A DNA stretch of 64,000 bases from contig NZ_CP173677.1 of NCBI RefSeq assembly GCF_045055315.1, positions 806,001 through 870,000 of the forward strand. Reading direction: 5' to 3'. The translations under genes and the position numbers were made by a program. The notes beneath the pieces are model-generated. The model saw only the letters and a list, made by a program, of their open reading frames with translations. It was not told the origin of the DNA and did not search any database. Below are positions 45,888-55,021 of the stretch, piece by piece. The DNA is from Brachymonas wangyanguii (lineage in GTDB: Bacteria > Pseudomonadota > Gammaproteobacteria > Burkholderiales > Burkholderiaceae_C). How positions within the stretch are numbered: position 1 is the stretch's first letter; each line of letters begins with the position of its first letter.

Positions 45888-48194
45888 ATGTCCATTGCCT
45901 CCGCCATTCCATCTTCGACCCAGATCGAGATGCTGGACGACCCCGATGAGTGGTCCGAGTTCAGCCGTCGGCCTGCCGGCGATGCCAATGTGCATGCCTG
46001 GGAGTCGAATGTCGCGATCGAGGGCATGCACTGCGCTGCCTGCGCCCTCACGATCGAGGATGCGCTGAAATCCGTCCCCGGCGTGCAGGATGCCCAGGTC
46101 AGCCCGGGCAGCCACCGCGCCCGCGTGGTCTGGCAGGATGACCAGGTCAAGCCATCCCAGTGGATGCGTGCCGTGCAGGCGGCTGGCTACCGCGCCGTGC
46201 CGGCGCACGATGCCTTCGCCAGCACGCGCCGTCGCCAGGAGCAGCGCCATCTGGTCTGGCAGTGGGGTGTGGCCGGCATTGCCATGATGCAGGTCATGAT
46301 GTATGCGTGGCCCGAATATGTCAGCAAGGACATCTCTACGCAGTCGCTGTACCTGCTGCGCTGGGCCAGTTGGGTGATTTCGCTGCCGGTGGTGATCTTC
46401 TCCTGCAAGCCCTTTTTCCGCAACGCCCTCAACGATATCCGCCACCGCCGCGTCAGCATGGACCTGCCGGTGGCACTGGGCATGCTGATCACCTTCATCG
46501 TCAGCTCGCTTGGCACCTTTGATCCGCAAGGCATGTTCGGCAACGAGGTCTATTACGACTCGCTGACCATGTTTGCCTTCTTCCTGCTCACCGGGCGCTG
46601 GCTCGAGTCGCGTTCGCGTGACCGTACTGCCGGCGCGCTTGAAGCGCTGATGAACCGCCTGCCCGAAAGCGTGGAGCGCCGCAACAAGAAGGGCGTGTTC
46701 GAGCGCGTCACGCTGCGCCGCCTCAAGGTCGGTGATCTGGTGCGCGTACTTCCGGGCGAAGCCTTTCCGGGCGATGGCACCGTGGTCGATGGCCGCACCA
46801 TGGTCGACGAGGCGCTACTGACCGGCGAATCGCGCCCGCTGCGACGCGAGCAGGGCACCGCCGTCATCGCCGGCAGCCACAACATCCAGTCCCCGGTCGA
46901 GATCCGCATCGACCGTCTGGGCGTCAACACCCGTTACGCGCAAATCGTCACCATGATGGAGCAGGCCTCGGTCGACAAGCCGCGGCTGGCCGTCTATGCC
47001 GACCGTTTTGCCAAGCCCTTCCTGATCGTCGTGCTGCTGGCAGCCCTCCTGACCGCAGTCTGGTGGTGGCCGCGAGATCCGGCCTTTGCCGTGATGACGG
47101 CAGTAGCGGTGCTGATCGTGACCTGCCCGTGCGCGCTGTCGCTGGCCACGCCGGCGGCCATGCTGGCCGCTGCCGGTGGCTTGGCGCGCCATGGCGTGCT
47201 GGTGCGCCGCCTGCAGGCGCTGGAATCCCTGTCCCAGATCGATACCGTCGTCTTCGACAAGACTGGCACCCTGACGTCCGACACGATCGCGCTGGAGCGC
47301 ATCCTGGTGCGCCCCGGCGTGGATGAACAGCAGGCGCTGCAGCTGGCTGGCGCACTGGGCCGCCACTCGCTGCACCCGGTGTCACGCGCCCTGGTGGATG
47401 CCGCCGGCCTGCAGGGCGAAGCGCTGCTGGAACAGCGCTGGCTGGTGCACGATGTGCGCGAAATTGCCGGCAAGGGCGTGCAGGCCACGGTAACCGATGC
47501 CACGGCCGCCGTGCCGGAACAGGCATTGCGCCTGGGCTCCGACTCCTTCTGCCAGGTCAGCCCGCAGCTGATCACCGACTTGCCGCCCGATACCCTGCAT
47601 TGCAACCTGAGCGACGGGCAGGGCTGGCTGGCCACCTTCGTGTTGCGCGAGGATTTGCGTGCCGATGCGCAGCAGGCGGTGGATACCCTGCGCACCGCCG
47701 GCCTGCGCCTGCAGGTGCTGTCGGGCGACCGCCCGCAGGCGGTGCAGCGCATTGCCGGCCAGCTTGGCATCGACCACGCCATGGGCGGCTGTACCGCCTC
47801 CGACAAGCTCGATGTGCTGCGTGCCGAACAGGCCAAGGGCCACTTCGTCGCCATGGTCGGTGATGGCATCAATGATGGCCCGGTACTGGCCGGTGCGCAC
47901 GTTTCTTTTGCCCTGGGCAAGGCGGTACCGCTGGCCCAGGCGCAGTCCGATTTCGTCATTCTCGGCAGCAGTCTGCAGGCGGTTGCCGGCAGCTATCGTC
48001 TCGCATGTGACACGATGAAAGTCGTGCGACAGAATTTGGCATGGTCCGCGGCGTACAATCTGACCGGAATTCCGCTTGCCATGATGGGCCTGGTGCCCGC
48101 CTGGCTGGCCGGTTTGGGCATGGCTCTCAGCTCGCTGCTGGTTGTCATGAATGCCATGCGCCTGGTGCGCAGGCTGGATCAAGGAAAGGAGTGA
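45888..48194 (+). CDS. ccoI: Copper-transporting P1B-type ATPase for cbb3 oxidase assembly (CcoI)
   Basis: This 768-residue ATPase exports copper to the periplasm for the CuB site of cbb3 oxidase. The N-terminal metal-binding domain has GMHCAAC (C49, C52). The membrane CPC motif is TCPCALSLATP (C413, C415), the phosphorylated aspartate is D457 in FDKTGTLTSD, and GDGINDGPVLAGA is the hinge motif. Placement just upstream of ccoS and ccoN argues for CcoI/FixI rather than a general copper-resistance CopA. Confidence 0.94.
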   Translation: MSIASAIPSSTQIEMLDDPDEWSEFSRRPAGDANVHAWESNVAIEGMHCAACALTIEDALKSVPGVQDAQVSPGSHRARVVWQDDQVKPSQWMRAVQAAGYRAVPAHDAFASTRRRQEQRHLVWQWGVAGIAMMQVMMYAWPEYVSKDISTQSLYLLRWASWVISLPVVIFSCKPFFRNALNDIRHRRVSMDLPVALGMLITFIVSSLGTFDPQGMFGNEVYYDSLTMFAFFLLTGRWLESRSRDRTAGALEALMNRLPESVERRNKKGVFERVTLRRLKVGDLVRVLPGEAFPGDGTVVDGRTMVDEALLTGESRPLRREQGTAVIAGSHNIQSPVEIRIDRLGVNTRYAQIVTMMEQASVDKPRLAVYADRFAKPFLIVVLLAALLTAVWWWPRDPAFAVMTAVAVLIVTCPCALSLATPAAMLAAAGGLARHGVLVRRLQALESLSQIDTVVFDKTGTLTSDTIALERILVRPGVDEQQALQLAGALGRHSLHPVSRALVDAAGLQGEALLEQRWLVHDVREIAGKGVQATVTDATAAVPEQALRLGSDSFCQVSPQLITDLPPDTLHCNLSDGQGWLATFVLREDLRADAQQAVDTLRTAGLRLQVLSGDRPQAVQRIAGQLGIDHAMGGCTASDKLDVLRAEQAKGHFVAMVGDGINDGPVLAGAHVSFALGKAVPLAQAQSDFVILGSSLQAVAGSYRLACDTMKVVRQNLAWSAAYNLTGIPLAMMGLVPAWLAGLGMALSSLLVVMNAMRLVRRLDQGKE

Positions 48195-48198
48195 GCGT

Positions 48199-48336
48199 TT
48201 GGATATTCTTTTTCTGCTGATTCCGCTCTCAGTCGTTCTGGTGCTGTTCATCATCGCCGGACTGTGGTGGGCGATCTACACCGGACAGTTCGAGGACACC
48301 GAAGCGGAAGGTCAGCGCATTTTCAAGCAGGATTGA
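48199..48336 (+). CDS. ccoS: Cbb3 oxidase maturation protein CcoS
   Basis: This 45-residue membrane protein begins with a TTG start: (L)DILFLLIPLSVVLVLFIIAG, then LWWAIYTGQFEDTEAEGQRI, the classic CcoS/FixS pattern. TTG 48199 follows AAAGGAG with 7-bp spacing and lies 4 bp after the ccoI stop. CcoS is needed for cofactor insertion into CcoN. The upstream FNR box at 48333 overlaps its stop codon. Confidence 0.92.
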   Translation: MDILFLLIPLSVVLVLFIIAGLWWAIYTGQFEDTEAEGQRIFKQD

Positions 48337-48346
48337 GATGTATCAA
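48333..48346. promoter_or_regulatory. FNR box upstream of ccoN
   Basis: TTGAGATGTATCAA matches the FNR consensus TTGAT-N4-ATCAA with one mismatch. Its centre is about 62 bp before the ccoN ATG. TAAGAT at 48362-48367 is a possible -10, giving a near class II spacing. The regulator is encoded at 54078-54803. Confidence 0.75.
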
Positions 48347-48401
48347 CTTGTGATTTGCGTTTAAGATTACGCTTGCTGCGTTTTTTATAAAAGAGGTGAA
48401 A

Positions 48402-49841
48402 ATGAGTTTCTCCAATACTCAGGCGAACACGTACAACGACAAGGTTGTACGCCAGTTCGCCATCATGACCGTCGTCTGGGGCGTGGTCGGGATGCTGGTG
48501 GGCGTGATCATCGCTGCCCAGCTGACCTGGCCTGAGCTCAACTTTGGCATTCCGTGGCTGTCCTATGGCCGTCTGCGCCCGCTGCACACCAACGCAGTGA
48601 TCTTCGCATTCGGCTGCTCCGGCCTGATCGGCACGTCCTACTACGTGGTACAGCGTACCTGCCAGGTGCGACTGTTCTCGGACAAGCTCGCTGCCTTCAC
48701 CTTCTGGGGCTGGCAACTGGTGATCGTGGCTGCCGCCGTCTCCCTGCCGCTGGGCTTCACCACCGGCAAGGAATACGCTGAACTCGAATGGCCGATCGAC
48801 ATCCTGATCACGCTGGTCTGGGTGGCGTACGCCGTGGTGTTCTTCGGTACGCTGGCAACGCGCAAGGTGCGTCACATCTATGTGGCCAACTGGTTCTACG
48901 GTGGCTTCATCCTGACGATTGCCCTGCTGCACCTGGTCAACAGCGCCGAAATGCCTGCCGGCCTCATGAAGTCCTACTCTGCCTACGCAGGCGTGCAGGA
49001 TGCCATGGTGCAATGGTGGTACGGCCACAACGCAGTGGGCTTCCTGCTGACCACCGGCTTCCTGGGCATGATGTACTACTTCGTTCCGAAGCAGGCTGGC
49101 CGTCCGGTGTATTCCTACCGCCTGTCCATCGTGCACTTCTGGGCGCTGATCTTCACCTACATGTGGGCGGGGCCGCACCACCTGCACTACACCGCACTGC
49201 CTGACTGGACCCAGTCCGTCGGCATGGTGTTCTCCCTGATCCTGCTGGCACCCAGCTGGGGCGGCATGATCAACGGCATCATGACCCTGTCCGGTGCCTG
49301 GCACAAGCTGCGTGATGATCCCATCCTGCGCTTCCTGATCGTGTCCCTGTCCTTCTATGGCATGTCCACGTTCGAAGGCCCGATGATGTCCATCAAGACC
49401 GTGAACGCACTGTCCCACTACACCGACTGGACGGTTGGTCACGTGCACTCCGGCGCACTGGGCTGGGTGGGCCTGATCACCATGGGTTCGATGTACTACA
49501 TGATCCCGCGCCTGTTCGGCAAGAAGGAGATGTACAGCGTCAAGGCGATCGAAGTCCACTTCTGGACCGCCACCATCGGTATCGTGCTGTACATCGCAGC
49601 CATGTGGATTGCCGGCGTGATGCAGGGCCTGATGTGGCGCGCGATCAACGCCGACGGTACGCTGACCTACACCTTCGTGGAAAGCGTGAAGGCGACCTTC
49701 CCCTTCTATGCAATCCGCCTGCTGGGTGGCGTGCTCTACCTGGGTGGCATGATCGTCATGCTGTGGAACACCATCATGACTGCTAGCCAGGGTCGCTCTG
49801 TGACTACACAGATCCCTGCCGTGACGCATGCACATGCCTGA
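48402..49841 (+). CDS. ccoN: Cytochrome c oxidase cbb3-type subunit I
   Basis: This 479-residue catalytic subunit has heme b, heme b3 and CuB and about twelve membrane helices. Conserved histidine-bearing segments are RPLHTNAVIFAFG, WWYGHNAVGF, WAGPHHLHYTALPDW and WTVGHVHSGALGW. AGAGG lies 5 bp before ATG 48402, better than the in-frame GTG at 48396. It is the first gene of the ccoNOQP operon behind the FNR box. The oxidase has high oxygen affinity and serves microaerobic respiration. Confidence 0.97.
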   Translation: MSFSNTQANTYNDKVVRQFAIMTVVWGVVGMLVGVIIAAQLTWPELNFGIPWLSYGRLRPLHTNAVIFAFGCSGLIGTSYYVVQRTCQVRLFSDKLAAFTFWGWQLVIVAAAVSLPLGFTTGKEYAELEWPIDILITLVWVAYAVVFFGTLATRKVRHIYVANWFYGGFILTIALLHLVNSAEMPAGLMKSYSAYAGVQDAMVQWWYGHNAVGFLLTTGFLGMMYYFVPKQAGRPVYSYRLSIVHFWALIFTYMWAGPHHLHYTALPDWTQSVGMVFSLILLAPSWGGMINGIMTLSGAWHKLRDDPILRFLIVSLSFYGMSTFEGPMMSIKTVNALSHYTDWTVGHVHSGALGWVGLITMGSMYYMIPRLFGKKEMYSVKAIEVHFWTATIGIVLYIAAMWIAGVMQGLMWRAINADGTLTYTFVESVKATFPFYAIRLLGGVLYLGGMIVMLWNTIMTASQGRSVTTQIPAVTHAHA

Positions 49842-49864
49842 AGCCCGAGGAGCTGAGAAAACAA

Positions 49865-50929
49865 ATGGCTAATCATCCAACCAGTGGCCGCCTGAGCCAC
49901 GAAAAAGTCGAAACCAACAGCTTCCTGCTGATCGTCCTGGTGCTGCTTGTGGTGGCCTTCGGTGGTCTGGTGGAAATCGTTCCACTGTTCTTCCAGAAGA
50001 CCACGACCCAGCCGCTCGAGAACATGAAGCCGCCGACTGCCCTGCAGGTGGCCGGCCGTGACATCTATCTGCGTGAAGGCTGCTACAACTGCCACTCCCA
50101 GATGGTGCGTCCGTTCCGTGCCGAAACGCTGCGCTACGGTCCTTACTCCGTGGCTGGCGAATCGGTGTGGGATCACCCCTTCCAGTGGGGCTCCAAGCGT
50201 ACCGGTCCTGACCTGGCACGCGTAGGCGGCCGTTACAGCGACGAATGGCACTACCAGCACTTGTACAACCCGCGTGATGTGGTGCCCGAGTCCAACATGC
50301 CTGCCTACCCCTGGCTGGCCAAGAACACGGTCAACGAGAACACCATCTCTGCCCACATGACGGCGCTGCGTCGCGTCGGCGTGCCGTTCACCGATGAGGC
50401 TATCGCCGGTGCACCGGAAGCCGTCAAGGGCAAGACCGAAATGGAAGCCGTGATTGCCTACCTGCAAAGCCTGGGCCTGGCACGTACCGGCCAGCTGAGC
50501 AGCGTGCAATCTGCTGCCCAGCCGGCTCCGGCCGCAGCCCCGGCTGCAGCTCCCCAGGCTGACGCCTCTGCTGTAGCTCCGGTTCCCGCAGCAGCGGCTG
50601 CCGACGAGGCTGCCGTGAAGGTCGAGAACGGTGTGGTGCAGTTCTTCTTTGCCACCGGCAAGAAGGATGTGGCCCAGGGTGGTACCGAAGCCCTGGCTGA
50701 CGTGATCGCTGGCGTGAAGGCGGGCAAGAAGGCCGTCATCACCGGTTACACCGATGCCACCGGCAACGCTGCCCAGAACGAAGAGCTGGCCAAGGAACGT
50801 GCATTCGCCGTCCGCGACCTGCTGCTGTCCGCTGGCCTGACCGAAGACCAGGTGAGCCTGCAGAAGCCCGCTGACAACAATGCCGGCGCTGGCGGCCAGG
50901 CCCGTCGCGTCGACGTGGCGCTGCAATAA
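49865..50929 (+). CDS. ccoO: Cbb3 oxidase subunit II (CcoO) fused to an OmpA-like domain
   Basis: Residues 1-210 are a normal CcoO: membrane helix about 19-40, heme c motif CYNCH (C73, C76, H77) followed by SQMVRPFRAETLRYGPYS, and a methionine ligand region SNMPAY. Usual CcoO proteins end near residue 200-210. Here an Ala/Pro linker (about 215-250) leads to an OmpA-like domain at 251-354 (ENGVVQFFFATGKKDV, ITGYTDATGN, ERAFAVRDLL, RRVDVAL). The two residues that bind diaminopimelate in OmpA domains are present (D297, R312). The frame is continuous and ccoQ follows 29 bp later with normal spacing. The heme domain faces the periplasm, so the added domain would too and could tie the oxidase to peptidoglycan. 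This is inference. Confidence 0.95.
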   Translation: MANHPTSGRLSHEKVETNSFLLIVLVLLVVAFGGLVEIVPLFFQKTTTQPLENMKPPTALQVAGRDIYLREGCYNCHSQMVRPFRAETLRYGPYSVAGESVWDHPFQWGSKRTGPDLARVGGRYSDEWHYQHLYNPRDVVPESNMPAYPWLAKNTVNENTISAHMTALRRVGVPFTDEAIAGAPEAVKGKTEMEAVIAYLQSLGLARTGQLSSVQSAAQPAPAAAPAAAPQADASAVAPVPAAAAADEAAVKVENGVVQFFFATGKKDVAQGGTEALADVIAGVKAGKKAVITGYTDATGNAAQNEELAKERAFAVRDLLLSAGLTEDQVSLQKPADNNAGAGGQARRVDVALQ

Positions 50930-50958
50930 CCAACGACAAGGACGAGGAGCCTTTCATC

Positions 50959-51138
50959 ATGGACATCACCTCCATGCGAAGTCTTGCCACGCTGCTGGCC
51001 TTCGTAGTGTTCATCGGCATCATCTGGTGGGCTTTTTCCCGACGGAACAAGTCCGGCTTTGATGAAGCTGCCGGGCTGCCGTTTGCCCATGATGATGCTG
51101 CTCCTCCCCAACACCACACCACCAAGGAAACAAAATGA
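50959..51138 (+). CDS. ccoQ: Cbb3 oxidase subunit CcoQ (small membrane protein)
   Basis: This 59-residue protein starts MDITSMRSLATLLAFVVF, continues IGIIWWAFSRRNKSGFDEAA and ends TTKETK. It has one membrane helix, then a short polar tail, the usual CcoQ/FixQ form. GACGAGGAG precedes the ATG. Its stop overlaps the ccoP start (ATGA). CcoQ stabilises the oxidase complex. Confidence 0.93.
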   Translation: MDITSMRSLATLLAFVVFIGIIWWAFSRRNKSGFDEAAGLPFAHDDAAPPQHHTTKETK

Positions 51139-52043
51139 GTGACTTTAATAGTTCCTTCTGGTCACTGTATGTGATTGCGATTGTCGTTTTTGGCGTCGTG
51201 TTCTGTATTGCAGTGCTTCTGTTCGGTGCCAATGCCAAGGCTGCCACCGCCGAAGACAAGACCACCGGTCACGTCTGGGACGGCGACCTGCGCGAGATCA
51301 ACAACCCGCTGCCGCGCTGGTGGGTTGGCCTGTTCTGGATCACCATCGCGTTCGCTGTCGGCTACCTGGTCCTGTATCCGGGTCTGGGCGGCTTCAGCGG
51401 TACGCTGAAGTGGTCGTCTGCCAGCCAGTACGAGCAGGAAATGGAACGTGGCCGTGCCCAGGTCGAGCCGCTGTTCGCCAAGTACGCCACCATGCCGGTC
51501 GAAGAGATTGCCAAGGATCCGCAAGCCCAGGGCATGGGCCAGCGCCTGTTCCTGAACAACTGCGCGCAGTGCCACGGCTCTGACGCCAAGGGCGGCAACG
51601 GTTTCCCCAACCTGTCCGACAACGACTGGCTGTGGGGCGGCAAGCCGGATGACATCATCCACACCATCACCAAGGGCCGTACCGGCGTGATGACGCCCCA
51701 GGCGCAAGCTGTGGGTGGCAAGCCGGAAGACGTCAAGGCGGTAGCCAACTACGTGCTGAGCCTGTCTGGCGTGCCGCATGATCCTGCCCTGGCTGCTGTG
51801 GGCAAGACCAAGTTTGCTGTCTGTGCAGCCTGCCACGGTGCCGATGGCAAGGGTAGCCAGGCCGTGGGTGGTCCGAACCTGACCGACAACATCTGGCTGC
51901 ATGGCTTTGGCGAGCAACACGTGATCAACATGATCAACGAAGGCAAGACCAACATCATGCCGGAACAGGGCAGCAAGTTCACGCCCGAACAGATTCGTCT
52001 GCTGGCGGCCTATGTCTGGGGCCTCTCCAACAACCAGCAATAA
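51135..52043 (+). CDS. ccoP: Cbb3 oxidase subunit III, diheme cytochrome c
   Basis: This 302-residue protein passes electrons from the donor cytochrome to CcoO/CcoN. Two N-terminal membrane segments (about 9-30 and 60-80, with LPRWWVGLFWITIAFAVGYL) precede the heme motifs CAQCH (C143, C146, H147) and CAACH (C230, C233, H234). NPLPRWW is a CcoP signature. Last gene of ccoNOQP, followed by a hairpin. Confidence 0.97.
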   Translation: MSDFNSSFWSLYVIAIVVFGVVFCIAVLLFGANAKAATAEDKTTGHVWDGDLREINNPLPRWWVGLFWITIAFAVGYLVLYPGLGGFSGTLKWSSASQYEQEMERGRAQVEPLFAKYATMPVEEIAKDPQAQGMGQRLFLNNCAQCHGSDAKGGNGFPNLSDNDWLWGGKPDDIIHTITKGRTGVMTPQAQAVGGKPEDVKAVANYVLSLSGVPHDPALAAVGKTKFAVCAACHGADGKGSQAVGGPNLTDNIWLHGFGEQHVINMINEGKTNIMPEQGSKFTPEQIRLLAAYVWGLSNNQQ

Positions 52044-52086
52044 GTCAGCCATGCCAGATACCGCCGTATTTGGCAACTGACAGGGA

Positions 52087-52121
52087 AACTGCCATGCACT
52101 TGTCAAGGGTGCATGGCAGTT
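52087..52121 (+). terminator. Stem-loop after ccoNOQP (probable terminator)
   Basis: A perfect 13-bp stem AACTGCCATGCAC / GTGCATGGCAGTT encloses a 9-nt loop. The following T tract is short (CCATTT), so it may work as a weak terminator or protect the mRNA 3' end. Confidence 0.65.
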
Positions 52122-52128
52122 CCATTTG

Positions 52129-52169
52129 TGTAGTACTACAATGGTGATTTCACATAAGCTTGTGTGAAA
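52129..52169 (+). promoter_or_regulatory. Two dyads and a -10 box upstream of ccoG
   Basis: A perfect palindrome TGTAGTACTACA (52129-52140) overlaps TACAAT (52137-52142), a good -10. Just downstream, arms TTTCACA (52148-52154) and TGTGAAA (52163-52169) flank AAGCTT. The pair is placed to control ccoG transcription. It does not match FNR or standard CRP sites, so the regulator is unknown. Confidence 0.45.
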
Positions 52170-52193
52170 CTATCTGGACGAACAGGACAAGTC

Positions 52194-53663
<1,470 letters not shown>

Positions 53664-53671
53664 CCAGACAG

Positions 53672-53989
53672 ATGCAGACTATCGTGAGCCAAGCCCCGCA
53701 AAACCCTAGCCCTTCCCAGGATCCGAACCGTCAGCCGCACCCGGAAGACGGCCGGGTCTGGTGGAAATATCCCATTGTGTGGATGGTGATTGCCGGTCCG
53801 GTGGCCGTCATCATCGCCAGCCTGATCACCTGGATCCTGATCATGCGCTCACCCAACGAGGTACTGACGCAGTTCCAGGATGTGGAAGACCAGTCGCTGG
53901 TACAACAGAAGGGCGGCCAATACACGCCGGCCCACCGTGCGCGCAACCATGCGGCGACCGGCGGCGTGGCACCGGACGCCGAGAAGTGA
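53672..53989 (+). CDS. FixH-like membrane protein
   Basis: This 105-residue protein has one membrane helix (WWKYPIVWMVIAGPVAVIIA and on to about residue 60) after a Pro/Gln-rich N-terminus, with FQDVEDQSLV following. The WWKxxxVWMVxxGP pattern and the position 8 bp after ccoG fit the shortened FixH-type proteins of Burkholderiales cco clusters. It lacks the larger periplasmic domain of rhizobial FixH. The assignment leans partly on context. Confidence 0.75.
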   Translation: MQTIVSQAPQNPSPSQDPNRQPHPEDGRVWWKYPIVWMVIAGPVAVIIASLITWILIMRSPNEVLTQFQDVEDQSLVQQKGGQYTPAHRARNHAATGGVAPDAEK

Positions 53990-54027
53990 TGTCGCAGGCA
54001 GATTGACAAGCGCCTGCCGCCAATGAC

Positions 54028-54059
54028 AAATGCCCCGCAACTGGTGTTGCGGGGCATTT
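54028..54059. terminator. Bidirectional terminator between fixH-like gene and fnr
   Basis: A perfect 14-bp stem AAATGCCCCGCAAC / GTTGCGGGGCATTT has a TGGT loop. The A/T ends give T-rich tails in both directions, which suits two convergent genes. Confidence 0.88.
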
Positions 54060-54077
54060 CTTGTGCTGTCTGCAGGC

Positions 54078-54803
54078 TTATGCGCCTTGCTGGTTGACGA
54101 TGCGTTCCAGGGCTTCCGGATCGATGATGTGGACGTGGCGCTGGCGCACTTCGAGGATGCCTTCGTCGGCGAAGCGCGAAAACATGCGGCTGACGGTTTC
54201 GAGCTTGATACCCAAGTAGCTGCCGATTTCCTCACGCGTCATGCGCAGCACCAGCTCGGATTGCGAGAGGCCGCGCACATGCAGGCGCTGCACCAGGTTG
54301 AGCAGGAAGGCGGCCAGGCGCTCTTCGGCGCGCATGCTGCCCAGCAGCAGCATCATGTTCTGGTCGCGCACGATTTCGCGGCTCATCAGCTTGTGGACAT
54401 GGGTCTGCAGGGCCGGTACCTGGCGTGAGATGTCGGACATGCGCGAGAACGGCAGCACGCAGATCTCGGCATCTTCCAGTGCCACGGCGTCACAGGTGTG
54501 CTGGTCGTTGACGATGCCATCCAGCCCGACGATTTCGCCAGCCATGTGAAAACCGGTGACCTGCTCACGGCCATCAGGGGTGGTCACCACGGTCTTGAAG
54601 AAGCCGGTGCGGACGGCGTACAGGTTGGTGAACGGCTCACCGTGGCTGTACAGCACATCACCGCGCTTGAACTTGCGGCGGGCGCTGATCAGCTCTGCCA
54701 GCGCATCCATATCGTCGGCATCGCCTTCGACGGGCATGCAGAGATCGCGCAGGTTGCAGTTGGAACAGTTGACCTTGAGAGGGCTGAAAGTGGTGGCAGG
54801 CAT
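54078..54803 (-). CDS. fnr: FNR-type oxygen-sensing transcriptional regulator
   Basis: This 241-residue CRP/FNR-family regulator senses oxygen with a [4Fe-4S] cluster. The four ligands are visible: C13, C16 and C22 (VNCSNCNLRDLC) and C104 (DQHTCDA). A cNMP-type beta-roll, a dimerisation helix and a winged HTH follow. The recognition helix LETVSRMF has the FNR specificity residues E202, S205 and R206. A perfect FNR box lies 73-86 bp upstream. It sits between the cco genes and hemN, its probable targets. Confidence 0.95.
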   Translation of the reverse strand: MPATTFSPLKVNCSNCNLRDLCMPVEGDADDMDALAELISARRKFKRGDVLYSHGEPFTNLYAVRTGFFKTVVTTPDGREQVTGFHMAGEIVGLDGIVNDQHTCDAVALEDAEICVLPFSRMSDISRQVPALQTHVHKLMSREIVRDQNMMLLLGSMRAEERLAAFLLNLVQRLHVRGLSQSELVLRMTREEIGSYLGIKLETVSRMFSRFADEGILEVRQRHVHIIDPEALERIVNQQGA

Positions 54804-54851
54804 GGCACAGTCTGGCAGCGATATCCCTTGATATCAGTAGTGGATCGACCG

Positions 54852-54857
54852 ATTATG
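54852..54857 (-). promoter_or_regulatory. Possible -10 box of fnr
   Basis: CATAAT on the minus strand, about 28 bp downstream of the FNR-box centre in the fnr direction. This is close to class II activator geometry and would make fnr self-regulated. Confidence 0.4.
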
Positions 54858-54875
54858 GCACGGGCACCCCTTCCG

Positions 54876-54889
54876 TTGATACAAATCAA
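54876..54889. promoter_or_regulatory. Perfect FNR box between fnr and hemN
   Basis: TTGATACAAATCAA equals the full consensus TTGAT-N4-ATCAA. It lies about 73 bp from the fnr start and about 133 bp from the hemN start and could act on either gene. Confidence 0.88.
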
Positions 54890-55021
54890 GACCCTGCGCA
54901 CGGACATTGGGCACATTGCTGCCATCACCACGTGTTTGCTGGATCGCAATACGCATCCGGCCGGTTCGCCATTGGCAGTCCCCGGCTGCGCATGCTTGCT
55001 TAAAAGTCTAGAATTTCCCTT

